A model generated the notes under the pieces. That model saw only the letters and a list, made by a program, of their open reading frames with translations, had not been told where the DNA came from and ran no database searches. A stretch of 51,381 nt of DNA from Marinibacterium sp. (GTDB taxonomy: Bacteria; Pseudomonadota; Alphaproteobacteria; Rhodobacterales; Rhodobacteraceae), in assembly GCA_025800215.1 (NCBI GenBank), contig JAOXSC010000098.1:1-51381 (forward strand), given 5' to 3'. The position numbers were made by a program, and so were the translations under genes. This document shows, one piece after another, positions 7,984-16,777 of this stretch; the first letter of the stretch is position 1, and the number at the start of each line of letters is the position of its first letter.

Positions 7984-8688
7984 ATGTCCCCTGCCCACCC
8001 CTTTGACCGCAAGATCAAGATCGCGCCGTCGATCCTGTCTGCCGATTTCGCCAATTTCGGCGCCGAATGCGAAGCCATCGAAGCCCAGGGCGCCGACTGG
8101 GTGCATGTGGATGTGATGGATGGTCATTTCGTGCCCAACATCACCTTTGGCGCGGCCACCTGTGCGGCGATCCGCAAACATATCAAGGGCGTGATGGATG
8201 TGCATCTGATGATCTCGCCCGTCGATCCTTATCTGGATGGGTTTGCCCAGGCCGGGGCGGATGTGATCACCGCCCATGTCGAAGCCGGCCCTCATATCCA
8301 CCGCACCCTGCAGGCGATCCGCGCCCATGGGGTCAAGGCCGGTGTGGCGCTGAACCCCGGCACCCCGGCGGACGCGGTGGCCGATCTTCTGGATATGGTC
8401 GATCTGGTCTGCGTGATGACGGTGAACCCCGGCTTTGGCGGACAGAAATTCATCGCCAGCCAGATTGCCAAGATCCGCAAGCTGCGCAGCATGATCGGCG
8501 ACCGCCCGATCCATATCGAGATCGACGGCGGCGTCGATCCCGCCACCGCCCCGCTGGTGGCGCAGGCCGGCGCCGACGTGCTGGTGGCCGGTTCGGCCGT
8601 GTTCCGGGGCGGGTCGGTCACCACCCCCGAGGTCTATGGCGACAACATCCGCACCATCCGGGCTGCCGCCGAAGGCACCTATACCTGA
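7984..8688 (+). CDS. rpe: Ribulose-phosphate 3-epimerase
   Basis: A 234-residue TIM-barrel enzyme that interconverts ribulose 5-phosphate and xylulose 5-phosphate in the pentose phosphate and Calvin pathways. It carries the family motifs [44 protein letters not shown] and [13 protein letters not shown], with the metal-binding His/Asp residues in place. The ATG at 7984 has GAGG six bases upstream. It diverges from phnC and is followed by a hairpin terminator before xsc, so it is probably a monocistronic housekeeping gene between two catabolic loci. Confidence 0.96.
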   Translation: MSPAHPFDRKIKIAPSILSADFANFGAECEAIEAQGADWVHVDVMDGHFVPNITFGAATCAAIRKHIKGVMDVHLMISPVDPYLDGFAQAGADVITAHVEAGPHIHRTLQAIRAHGVKAGVALNPGTPADAVADLLDMVDLVCVMTVNPGFGGQKFIASQIAKIRKLRSMIGDRPIHIEIDGGVDPATAPLVAQAGADVLVAGSAVFRGGSVTTPEVYGDNIRTIRAAAEGTYT

Positions 8689-8725
8689 TCCATCCCTCCG
8701 GCGTTCTGGACCTAAGCGCGCCACC

Positions 8726-8753
8726 CACTGGCCCTATTCGCATCGGGCCAGTG
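8726..8753 (+). terminator. Hairpin after rpe
   Basis: A perfect 9-base-pair stem, CACTGGCCC at 8726-8734 and GGGCCAGTG at 8745-8753, with a 10-base loop, 38 bases past the rpe stop. The downstream side has only a short TACTTTG, so termination efficiency is uncertain. Confidence 0.55.
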
Positions 8754-8826
8754 CGGTACTTTGCGCCATCCGGCCCTTGCGCCGTTCCGTTTCAATGACC
8801 CCCACCAGACAGGGAGCGCGCCCGCC

Positions 8827-10620
8827 ATGAAAATGACCACCGAAGAAGCCTTTGTAAAAGTGCTTCAGCGCCATGGGATCGAACATGCCTTTGGCATCAT
8901 CGGATCGGCCTTCATGCCCATTTCCGATCTGTTCCCCAAGGCGGGAATTTCCTTTTGGGACTGCGCCCATGAGGGATCCGGTGGCATGATGGCCGATGGC
9001 TACACCCGCGCCACCGGCAAGATGTCGATGATGATCGCCCAGAACGGCCCCGGCATCACCAATTTTGTCACCGCCGTGAAAACAGCCTACTGGAACCACA
9101 CGCCGCTGCTGCTGGTGACGCCGCAGGCTGCCAACAAGACCATCGGTCAGGGCGGTTTTCAGGAAGTCGAACAGATGGCCGCGTTCAAGGACATGGTTGC
9201 CTATCAGGAAGAGGTCCGCGACCCCGCCCGTATCCCCGAGGTGCTGACGCGCGTGATCTCCAAGGCGTTCCAGGCCTCGGCCCCGGCGCAGATCAACATG
9301 CCGCGCGATTTCTGGACCCAGGTGATCGACGTCGACATCCCCGACCCCATCAGCTTTGAGCTGGCAGCGGGTGGCGAACGCTCGGTCAGCGAGGCCGCGC
9401 GCCTGCTGTCCGAAGCCAAGGCCCCCGTGATCCTGAACGGCGCCGGCGCGGTGCTGTCGGATGGCGGGATCGAAGCGTCGCGTGCGCTGGCCGAACGGCT
9501 CGATGCGCCGGTCTGCGTGGGCTATCAGCACAATGACGCCTTTCCGGGGTCGCACCCGCTTTTCGCCGGTCCGCTTGGCTATAACGGCTCCAAGGCCGCG
9601 ATGGAGCTGATCAAAGAGGCCGATGTGGTGCTGTGTCTGGGCACGCGGCTCAACCCGTTCTCGACCCTGCCCGGCTATGGGATGAGCTACTGGCCCGAAG
9701 GGGCCAAGATCATCCAGGTCGACATCAACCCCGACCGGATCGGCCTGACCAAGAAGATCAGCGTCGGCGTGATCGGAGACGCGGCCAAGGTGGCACGCGG
9801 GATCCTGTCGCAGCTGTCGGACAGCGCGGGCGATGACGGGCGCGCCGAACGCAAGGCACGCATTGCCGAAACCAAATCCCGCTGGGCGCAGCAGCTGTCG
9901 TCGATGGATCACGAAGATGACGATCCGGGCACCTCGTGGAACGAACGCGCCCGCGCCGACAAACCCGACTGGATGAGCCCCCGCATGGCGTGGCGGGCCA
10001 TTCAGTCCGCTCTCCCACGTGAGGCGATCATCAGCTCGGATATCGGCAACAACTGCGCCATCGGCAATGCCTACCCGTCCTTTGAAGCAGGGCGCAAATA
10101 CTTGGCTCCGGGCCTGTTCGGCCCCTGCGGCTATGGCCTGCCATCGGTGGTGGGCGCCAAGATCGGCTGCCGCGATGTGCCGGTGGTTGGGTTTGCCGGT
10201 GACGGTGCCTTTGGCATCGCGGTCAACGAACTGACGGCCATCGGGCGCGGCGAATGGCCCGCGATCACCCAGGTGGTGTTCCGCAACTACCAATGGGGCG
10301 CCGAAAAGCGCAATTCGACCCTGTGGTATGACGACAATTTTGTCGGCACCGAACTTGATGATGACGTGTCCTATGCGGGCATCGCTCAGGCCTGCGGGCT
10401 CAAGGGCGTGGTCGCGCGCACCATGGACGAACTGACAGACGCCCTGAACCAGGCCATCAAGGATCAGATGGAAAACGGTGTGACCACGCTGATCGAAGCG
10501 ATGATCAACCAGGAGCTGGGCGAACCGTTCCGGCGGGACGCGATGAAGAAACCGGTCGAAGTCGCCGGGATCGACCCCGCCGACATGTGCCCGCAAAAAC
10601 CGGCACAGGCTGCGGAATAA
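8827..10620 (+). CDS. xsc: Sulfoacetaldehyde acetyltransferase
   Basis: Xsc, 597 residues, the standard length. This thiamine-diphosphate enzyme converts sulfoacetaldehyde plus phosphate into sulfite and acetyl phosphate, the desulfonation step for taurine, isethionate and other C2 sulfonates. The thiamine-diphosphate motif starts GDGAFG at about residue 458 and ends at FRNYQWGAEKRNS. The N-terminal EEAFVKVLQRHGIEHAFGII and DCAHEGSGGMMADGY segments match the Xsc group rather than acetolactate synthase. The ATG at 8827 follows AGGGAGCGCGCCCGCC. It heads a rightward group of ackA, yeiH and soe genes that handle its two products. Confidence 0.96.
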   Translation: MKMTTEEAFVKVLQRHGIEHAFGIIGSAFMPISDLFPKAGISFWDCAHEGSGGMMADGYTRATGKMSMMIAQNGPGITNFVTAVKTAYWNHTPLLLVTPQAANKTIGQGGFQEVEQMAAFKDMVAYQEEVRDPARIPEVLTRVISKAFQASAPAQINMPRDFWTQVIDVDIPDPISFELAAGGERSVSEAARLLSEAKAPVILNGAGAVLSDGGIEASRALAERLDAPVCVGYQHNDAFPGSHPLFAGPLGYNGSKAAMELIKEADVVLCLGTRLNPFSTLPGYGMSYWPEGAKIIQVDINPDRIGLTKKISVGVIGDAAKVARGILSQLSDSAGDDGRAERKARIAETKSRWAQQLSSMDHEDDDPGTSWNERARADKPDWMSPRMAWRAIQSALPREAIISSDIGNNCAIGNAYPSFEAGRKYLAPGLFGPCGYGLPSVVGAKIGCRDVPVVGFAGDGAFGIAVNELTAIGRGEWPAITQVVFRNYQWGAEKRNSTLWYDDNFVGTELDDDVSYAGIAQACGLKGVVARTMDELTDALNQAIKDQMENGVTTLIEAMINQELGEPFRRDAMKKPVEVAGIDPADMCPQKPAQAAE

Positions 10621-10663
10621 GGCCGCCTGACATGGCAACGCGCCCTGGCCCCGCATCCCGCTT

Positions 10664-10685
10664 CGCCCCGCATCATCGCGGGGCG
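10664..10685 (+). promoter_or_regulatory. Hairpin over the ackA ribosome-binding region
   Basis: A perfect 8-base-pair stem, CGCCCCGC at 10664-10671 and GCGGGGCG at 10678-10685, with a 6-base loop, sits in the xsc-ackA gap. Its right arm contains the purine-rich GCGGGG just before the ackA ATG at 10691. It could mask the ribosome-binding site or stop xsc transcripts. No thymidine run follows. Confidence 0.5.
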
Positions 10686-10690
10686 GGGCA

Positions 10691-11797
10691 ATGACGGCGC
10701 CGCAGAATATCCTGGTGCTCAATGCCGGGTCGTCGTCGATCAAGGCGGCCGTGTTCGACCACCATCAGCGCGACATCCTGCGCGCCAGCGCCACCGGCAT
10801 CGGCAGCACCGATCTGGGGCGCGTCACCCTGGGGGATCAGGGGCGCGCCTGCGCCCTGCCCGACCATAGCGCGGCGCTCGGGGCGCTGATGTCAGGCCTG
10901 TCGCACAAGGGGATCAGCCCCGACACCCTGCGCGCCGCCGCCCACCGGGTGGTGCATGGCGGGGCGGATCTGACCGCCCCCTGCCGGATCACCGCGCAGA
11001 CCCGCAGCGCCATCGCCGCGAATATCCCGCTGGCCCCGCTGCACAACCCGCACAACCTGGCCGCCATCGACGCCATCACCGCACTGGCCCCGAACCTGAT
11101 CCAATGCGCCAGCTTTGACACCGCGTTCCACGCCACCAACCCCGATCTTGCCACCCATTACGCCCTGCCGCGCGCCCTGAGCGCTGGCGGCATGCGCCGC
11201 TATGGCTTTCACGGCATTTCCTATGCCGCGCTTGTCGACAGCTGGGCCGAGGTCACCGGCACCGCCCTGCCCGGCCGCCTGCTGGCGATGCATCTGGGCA
11301 ATGGCGCGTCCCTGTGTGCGATCCGCGACGGTCAGTCGGTGGCCACGACCATGGGCTATTCCCCCCTTGAAGGGCTGACCATGGGCACCCGCGCCGGCAG
11401 CATCGACGGCAACGCGGTGCTGGATCTGGCCGACACCCACGGCATCGACGGGGCGCGACGGATCCTGAACCACGACAGCGGGCTTCTGGGCCTGTCGGGG
11501 CTGAGCGCCGACATGCGCACCCTGGAACAGGATGGCAGCGATGCCGCCCGCTTTGCCATCGCGCATTTCTGCTATTGGGCGGCGCGCCATGCGGGGTCCA
11601 TGGCGGTGGCGATGGGCGGGGTGGACGCCATCGCCTTTACCGGTGGGATCGGAGAGCATGCGGGCACCGTGCGCAGTGCCATTCTTGAACACCTGTCCTG
11701 GCTGGGCGCCCTGCCGGTGCGCGTGATCCCCGCGCAGGAAGAACGCCAGATCGCCCGCGACGCCATCCGCCTGATCGCCAAAGGCGGAACAGAATGA
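10691..11797 (+). CDS. ackA: Acetate kinase family protein, paired with xsc
   Basis: A 368-residue acetate kinase, a little shorter than the usual 390-400. It should convert acetyl phosphate and ADP into acetate and ATP. Family motifs are present in order: VLNAGSSSIKAAVF, HRVVHGG, FDTAFHATNP, RRYGFHGISYAAL, HLGNGASLCAI, MGTRAGSID and FTGGIGEHAG. It lies 70 bases after xsc, whose product is acetyl phosphate, so this is the likely substrate; propionyl or butyryl phosphate cannot be excluded. Many xsc clusters have phosphotransacetylase (pta) here, so an acetate kinase suggests acetate plus ATP as the output. Confidence 0.92.
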   Translation: MTAPQNILVLNAGSSSIKAAVFDHHQRDILRASATGIGSTDLGRVTLGDQGRACALPDHSAALGALMSGLSHKGISPDTLRAAAHRVVHGGADLTAPCRITAQTRSAIAANIPLAPLHNPHNLAAIDAITALAPNLIQCASFDTAFHATNPDLATHYALPRALSAGGMRRYGFHGISYAALVDSWAEVTGTALPGRLLAMHLGNGASLCAIRDGQSVATTMGYSPLEGLTMGTRAGSIDGNAVLDLADTHGIDGARRILNHDSGLLGLSGLSADMRTLEQDGSDAARFAIAHFCYWAARHAGSMAVAMGGVDAIAFTGGIGEHAGTVRSAILEHLSWLGALPVRVIPAQEERQIARDAIRLIAKGGTE

Positions 11798-11867
11798 CCG
11801 CCTGCGCACCCCATCGCGGAACCCTGTTGCGAAAATCACCGCCATGTCGGGAAAGTGATCGCCAGAT

Positions 11868-11879
11868 GGCAGATCTGCC
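11868..11879. promoter_or_regulatory. 12-base palindrome upstream of yeiH-like gene
   Basis: GGCAGATCTGCC is a perfect 12-base palindrome in the 160-base gap between ackA and the exporter gene, about 80 bases before its start. It could be an operator for a separate promoter of the exporter-soe genes. No regulator gene is adjacent, so the binding protein is unknown. Confidence 0.3.
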
Positions 11880-11957
11880 GATAAGCTCATTCCTGACGAG
11901 ACCAACAAGACGACGCCCGATGCCCCAATTCCGCAGCCCAAGATCCGGGCCGTCCAC

Positions 11958-12992
11958 ATGATCACCGCTCTGACCACCCCTCTGGCCGGGCTGCACCAGC
12001 GCAGCAAGCTGCTGTTTCCCGGCGTGGCCCTGTCGGTTCTGGTGGCCATGACCGCGCAGTTCCTGTCTGAGCATTACGCCACGCCGGCCATGCTCATGGC
12101 GCTGCTTCTGGGCATCGCGCTGAGCTTTCTGTCCGAAGAGGGCAAGGCCGTCGAAGGCATCAGCTTTGCCGCCCGCGCCCTGCTGCGGCTGGGGGTGGCG
12201 CTGCTGGGGGTGCGCATTTCGGTTGTGCTGATGGCGGGGCTGGGCCTGCCGCTGATCGCGCTGGTGATCGGCGGCGTGCTGGCCACCATCGGCTTTGGCC
12301 TTCTGGTGGCGCCGCTCTTCGGGCACAAATGGCGCTTTGCGCTTCTGACGGCGGGGTCGGTGGCGATCTGCGGGGCGTCGGCCGCCATGGCCATCAGCGC
12401 CATCCTGCCGCGCGATGACAAATCCGAAGAACGGCTGATCTTTGCGGTGATGGGGGTCACCCTGCTGTCGACACTGGCAATGATCGTCTATCCGATCCTG
12501 GCCACCACCCTGTCGCTGACCGATCTGCAAAGCGGCGTCTTTCTGGGCGGCACCATCCATGATGTGGCGCAGGTGGTCGGCGCGGGCTTTTCCATTTCCG
12601 AACAGACCGGCGATACCGCCACCCTGGTCAAGCTGATGCGGGTGGCCATGCTGGCCCCCATCGTGCTGGTCGCATCGCTGCTGATCCGGCGCTTTGCCAC
12701 GGCGCCCGGCGATGGTGCGCCGGATGATACGACGCCGCCGCTGCTGCCGGGTTTCGTGCTGGGCTTTCTAGTGCTGGCGGGGTTCAGCTCGGCCGGGCTG
12801 ATCCCGGCACCCGTCACCGACTGGCTGAGCCAGGCGTCGCGCTGGCTGCTGCTGGTGGCGATTGCGGCGGTGGGCATGAAAACCAACCTCAAACAGGTGC
12901 TGTCGGTGGGCGGCGCGGCGATCGCGCTGCTGCTGGCCGAAACGGTCTTTATCGCGGTGGTGATCCTCGCAGGGGTGAAACTGCTGACCTAG
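11958..12992 (+). CDS. YeiH/UPF0324-family membrane protein, probable sulfite or sulfate exporter
   Basis: A 344-residue polytopic inner-membrane protein with about nine or ten hydrophobic segments. Conserved YeiH-family stretches include AARALLRLGVALLGVRIS, SVAICGASAAMAIS and LGGTIHDVAQVVGAG. Members of this family are often encoded with Xsc or Soe genes in Paracoccus and Rhodobacter relatives, where they are proposed to export sulfite or sulfate. The position between xsc-ackA and soeABC fits that role; transport itself is not proven. It is separated from soeA by 27 bases, which include a GGGAG ribosome-binding site. Confidence 0.85.
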   Translation: MITALTTPLAGLHQRSKLLFPGVALSVLVAMTAQFLSEHYATPAMLMALLLGIALSFLSEEGKAVEGISFAARALLRLGVALLGVRISVVLMAGLGLPLIALVIGGVLATIGFGLLVAPLFGHKWRFALLTAGSVAICGASAAMAISAILPRDDKSEERLIFAVMGVTLLSTLAMIVYPILATTLSLTDLQSGVFLGGTIHDVAQVVGAGFSISEQTGDTATLVKLMRVAMLAPIVLVASLLIRRFATAPGDGAPDDTTPPLLPGFVLGFLVLAGFSSAGLIPAPVTDWLSQASRWLLLVAIAAVGMKTNLKQVLSVGGAAIALLLAETVFIAVVILAGVKLLT

Positions 12993-13019
12993 ACCACGCC
13001 GAACCACAAAGGGAGCCAG

Positions 13020-15881
13020 ATGCCGTTCAAGCAACCCAAGGTCGAAACCTCTCCCAAACCGTCTGACGAGATTCGTCAGACCACCTGCTACATGTGCGCC
13101 TGCCGCTGTGGCATCAACGTGCATCTCAAGGACGGCAAGGTCGCCTATATCGAAGGCAATCGCGACCACCCGGTCAATCGCGGCGTGCTCTGCGCCAAGG
13201 GGTCGGCCGGGATCATGCAGCACAACGCCCCGTCCCGCCTGCGCGCGCCCATGAAACGGGTGGGCCCGCGCGGATCCGGCGAGTTCGAGAAAATCAGCTG
13301 GGACGAAGCGCTTGATATTGCGGTTGGCTGGCTCGACCCGATCCGCAAGACAGACCCGTCCAAGCTGGCCTTTTTCACCGGGCGCGATCAAAGCCAGAGC
13401 TTTACCAGTTTCTGGGCGCAGAATTTCGGCACCCCCAACTATGCCGCCCATGGCGGGTTCTGTTCGGTGAACATGGCGGCGGCGGGCATTTACACGATGG
13501 GCGGGGCGTTCTGGGAATTCGGTCAGCCTGACTGGGAACACACGAAGCTCTTCATGCTGTTTGGCGTGGCCGAAGACCATGACAGCAACCCCATCAAGAT
13601 GGGTCTGGGCAGGCTCAAGGCGCGCGGCGCACGGGTGATCGGCGTCAACCCGATCCGCACCGGCTATAACGCGGTGGCCGATGACTGGGTGGGGATCACC
13701 CCGGGCACTGACGGGCTCTTTATTCTGGCGCTGGTGCACGAGCTGATGAAGGCCGGCAAGATCGATCTGGATTATCTGGCGCGCTTCACCAACGCCCCCT
13801 GTCTGGTGATCGACAATCCCGGCGGCGCAGATCACGGGCTGTTGCTGCGCGACGATCAGGACCGCCCGCTGGTGATCGACCGGACCACCGGCCAACCGGC
13901 GCCCTTCGACCAGAAGGGCGTGCGCCCCGATCTGTCGGCCCGGCACATGCATAGCGGGCGACCCTGCCAGACGGTGCTGCACAAGATGGCCGAAACCTAT
14001 CTTGATCCCGCCTACGCCCCCGAGGCCGTGGCCGAACGCTGTGGCATCCCCGCCCCGCGCATCCGCCAGATCGCCGCCGATCTCGCGCGCGTGGCCTTTG
14101 ATGAGAGCATCGAGATCCACCAGCCCTGGACCGATTTTCGCGGCGACACCCATGACACCATGATCGGCCGACCCGTCAGCTTTCACGCCATGCGCGGCAT
14201 CTCGGCCCATGCCAACGGGTTTCAGACCTGCCGCGCACTGCACCTGCTGCAGATCCTGCTGGGCAGCGTCGAAACCCCCGGAGGCTTCCGCTTCAAGCCC
14301 CCTTACCCCAAGCCGGTCGAAGCCCACCCCACACCGCATTGCCACGCCAAACCCGACTGCCCGCTGGACGGCCCCCATCTGGGCTTTGTGCGCGGCCCCG
14401 ACGATCTGGCACTGACCGATGATGGCACCCCCGCGCGCATCGACAAGGCCTTCAGCTGGGACAATCCGATGTCGGCGCATGGGCTGATGCATATGGTGAT
14501 CTCCAACGCCCATGCAGGTGATCCCTACAGGATCGACACGCTGTTTCTTTATATGGCGAACATGTCGTGGAATTCGTCGATGAACACGCGCGGCGTGATC
14601 GACATGCTCACTGATCGCGACGATACCGGAGACTACGTGATCCCGCGCATCATCTATTCCGATGCCTATGCATCGGAAATGGTGGCCTATGCCGATCTGA
14701 TCCTGCCCGACACCACCTATCTTGAGCGCCACGACTGCATCTCGCTGCTCGACCGCCCGATCTGCGAAGCCGACGCCGCCGCTGATGCCATCCGCTGGCC
14801 GGTGGTCGCCCCTGACCGCGACGTGCAGGGGTTCCAGACCACGCTGGTGCAGCTGGCCAACCGTATGAAGCTGCCCGGCTTCACCGATGACGCGGGCCGC
14901 GCAAAATACCAGGATTATGCCGACTACATCACCTGGCACGAACGCAAACCGGGTATCGGCCCGCTGGCCGGATGGCGCAGCCCCCCAGAAGGTTCGGGGG
15001 TGGGTGGGACGTCGTCCGAAGGACGCGGGTCACCGAACCCCGACCAGATCGCCCGCTATATCGAAAACGGCGGCTTCTTTTCCACCCCCATCCCCGAAGG
15101 CGCCACCTATTACAAACCCTGGAACAGCGCCTATCAGGACTGGGCGGTCAAGCTTGGCCTCTTTGACAGCCCCCAGCCCTACCTGTTCCAGCTCTGGTGC
15201 GAACCGCTGCGCCGCTTTCAGCTGGCCGCCGAAGGCCACGGAGACCGCCAGCCCCCCGACCACCTGCGCCCGCGCATCCGCGACCAGTTCAGCCCCCTGC
15301 CGATCTGGTACGCACCCGACAGCGCCACACAGAACATGGGCCAAAACACGGGACAGGATGATTACCCCGTCACAGCCCTCACCCAACGGCCCATGGCCAT
15401 GTATCACAGCTGGGGCAGCCAGAACGCGTGGCTGCGGCAGATCCACGGGCAGAACCCGCTCTATGTCTCGTCGCACCTCATGCGCCGCCACGGGCTCAGC
15501 GATGGCGACTGGGTGCATGTCACCTCGCCCCATGGGCGCATCACCGTGCCGGTCCTTGAAATGGCCGCGCTCAATGACCACACGGTCTGGACCTGGAACG
15601 CCATCGGCAAGCGCAAAGGCGCCTGGGCGCTCAGCGACGACGCCCCCGAAGCCACCAAAGGGTTTCTGCTCAACCATCTCATCCATGAATTGCTGCCGCC
15701 CAGGGGCGACGGGCTTCGCTGGGCCAATTCCGATCCGATCACCGGCCAGGCGGCCTGGTTCGACCTCAAGGTGCGCCTGGAAAAGGCTGCCCCCCAGACC
15801 GAAAGCCAGCCAGCGTTCCCGCCCATCCGCTCGCCCGTCGGGCGCGGGCCCGACCAGCTGCGATGGAAGACGCAAACATGA
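13020..15881 (+). CDS. soeA: Sulfite dehydrogenase molybdopterin subunit SoeA
   Basis: A 953-residue molybdopterin oxidoreductase of the DMSO reductase superfamily. An N-terminal [4Fe-4S] motif uses Cys23, Cys26, Cys30 and Cys58, followed by molybdopterin domains and a C-terminal dinucleotide-binding domain (SSHLMRRHGLSDGDWVHV). No Tat signal is present, so the enzyme faces the cytoplasm, as known for SoeABC, which oxidises sulfite to sulfate. With soeB, soeC and xsc nearby, sulfite is the expected substrate. Around 14985-15040 an Arg/Ser/Gly-rich stretch encoded by palindromic DNA interrupts the protein between GPLAGWR and NPDQIARY. The stop overlaps the next gene. Confidence 0.93.
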   Translation: MPFKQPKVETSPKPSDEIRQTTCYMCACRCGINVHLKDGKVAYIEGNRDHPVNRGVLCAKGSAGIMQHNAPSRLRAPMKRVGPRGSGEFEKISWDEALDIAVGWLDPIRKTDPSKLAFFTGRDQSQSFTSFWAQNFGTPNYAAHGGFCSVNMAAAGIYTMGGAFWEFGQPDWEHTKLFMLFGVAEDHDSNPIKMGLGRLKARGARVIGVNPIRTGYNAVADDWVGITPGTDGLFILALVHELMKAGKIDLDYLARFTNAPCLVIDNPGGADHGLLLRDDQDRPLVIDRTTGQPAPFDQKGVRPDLSARHMHSGRPCQTVLHKMAETYLDPAYAPEAVAERCGIPAPRIRQIAADLARVAFDESIEIHQPWTDFRGDTHDTMIGRPVSFHAMRGISAHANGFQTCRALHLLQILLGSVETPGGFRFKPPYPKPVEAHPTPHCHAKPDCPLDGPHLGFVRGPDDLALTDDGTPARIDKAFSWDNPMSAHGLMHMVISNAHAGDPYRIDTLFLYMANMSWNSSMNTRGVIDMLTDRDDTGDYVIPRIIYSDAYASEMVAYADLILPDTTYLERHDCISLLDRPICEADAAADAIRWPVVAPDRDVQGFQTTLVQLANRMKLPGFTDDAGRAKYQDYADYITWHERKPGIGPLAGWRSPPEGSGVGGTSSEGRGSPNPDQIARYIENGGFFSTPIPEGATYYKPWNSAYQDWAVKLGLFDSPQPYLFQLWCEPLRRFQLAAEGHGDRQPPDHLRPRIRDQFSPLPIWYAPDSATQNMGQNTGQDDYPVTALTQRPMAMYHSWGSQNAWLRQIHGQNPLYVSSHLMRRHGLSDGDWVHVTSPHGRITVPVLEMAALNDHTVWTWNAIGKRKGAWALSDDAPEATKGFLLNHLIHELLPPRGDGLRWANSDPITGQAAWFDLKVRLEKAAPQTESQPAFPPIRSPVGRGPDQLRWKTQT
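14991..15039 (+). repeat. Palindromic element inside soeA
   Basis: Outer arms GGTTCGG (14991-14997) and CCGAACC (15033-15039) enclose an inner hairpin CGTCC-GAA-GGACG (15013-15025). It stays in frame and encodes a Gly/Ser-rich linker of about 16 residues. No second copy was found in this window, so whether it is a dispersed repeat is not known. Confidence 0.45.
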
Positions 15882-16777
15882 TGCGCCGCCACACCGTCAC
15901 CAGCGCCGATGGCACGCGCCTTTGCGTGTCCGACCACACGCCGCCAGAGGGCCAGCCCGACGCGCCCGCCCTGCTGCTGATCCATGGCTGGTCGCAATCC
16001 TGCCTCAGCTGGGACCGCCAGTTGCCACTGGCGCGGACCCACCGCCTGATCCTGCCCGATCTGCGCGGCCACGGGCAATCGGACAAACCCGCCGACCCCG
16101 CCGCCTATGACACACCGCGCCCCTGGGCCGATGACATCGACGCCATCCTCACGCAGCTTGGCGCGACGCGGCCGCTGCTGGTGGGCTGGTCCATGGGCGG
16201 GCTTGTGGCGCTCGACTACCTCAGCCGCCATGGCGGGGACCGGGTCGCAGGCCTTGCCCTTGTGGGATGCGGCATCACCACCGGGCGCCATGTGCCCGAA
16301 GCGGCCCGCCAGGAACGCGCCGCAGACAGCGCCATCACCGCCCAGGGCATGTATGGCGATGATCTTGGCGACAACCTTGATGCAACGCTAGCCTTTCTGC
16401 GCGCCTGTTTCCATCAGCAGCCCGATGCCGGTGATCTGGCCCGCATGATGGGGTTCAACATGCTGGTGCCCCCCGCCATCCGTGCCGCCGCGCGGCTGCG
16501 CCATGCCGATCACCGGCAGACGGCGGCAGAGTTCACAAAACCGGTGCTGCTGCTCAACGGTGCCCATGACCGCGCCGCGCGCCCCGCCATGATCGACGAG
16601 GCACAGGCAGGCTTTGCCGATGTCACCCGGATCACCTTTGACGGTTGCGGCCATGCGCCCTTCTGGGAAGAGCCCGCCCGTTTCAACCGCGACCTTGCCC
16701 GGTTTGCCGCCAGCCTGCCATCCACCCCGCCCGGACCGACCAGCCCGCCCGCCAGAAGGAGCCCGATCGCCCCATGA
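15878..16777 (+). CDS. Alpha/beta-hydrolase encoded between soeA and soeB
   Basis: A 299-residue serine hydrolase of the alpha/beta fold. The oxyanion motif is IHGWSQSC and the nucleophile elbow is GWSMGG with Ser105; Asp231 (NGAHD) and His259 (GCGHAPFWEEP) complete the triad. There is no signal peptide, so it is cytoplasmic. Its ATG at 15878 overlaps the soeA stop (ATGA), and its own stop overlaps the soeB ATG in the same way, so it is translated with the sulfite dehydrogenase. Esters, lactones or sulfonate-linked esters are possible substrates; none can be named from sequence. It resembles the BioH and haloperoxidase groups. Confidence 0.88.
   Translation: MMRRHTVTSADGTRLCVSDHTPPEGQPDAPALLLIHGWSQSCLSWDRQLPLARTHRLILPDLRGHGQSDKPADPAAYDTPRPWADDIDAILTQLGATRPLLVGWSMGGLVALDYLSRHGGDRVAGLALVGCGITTGRHVPEAARQERAADSAITAQGMYGDDLGDNLDATLAFLRACFHQQPDAGDLARMMGFNMLVPPAIRAAARLRHADHRQTAAEFTKPVLLLNGAHDRAARPAMIDEAQAGFADVTRITFDGCGHAPFWEEPARFNRDLARFAASLPSTPPGPTSPPARRSPIAP

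Noticed and set aside
8734-10743. Long open frame antisense to xsc
   Set aside because: xsc has complete motifs and length on the other strand; the antisense frame has no domain or start signal.
12768-14939. Long open frame antisense to yeiH and soeA (about 720 codons)
   Set aside because: It mirrors the coding frame of soeA and has the histidine/arginine/glycine-rich composition typical of antisense frames in GC-rich genomes, with no family motif.
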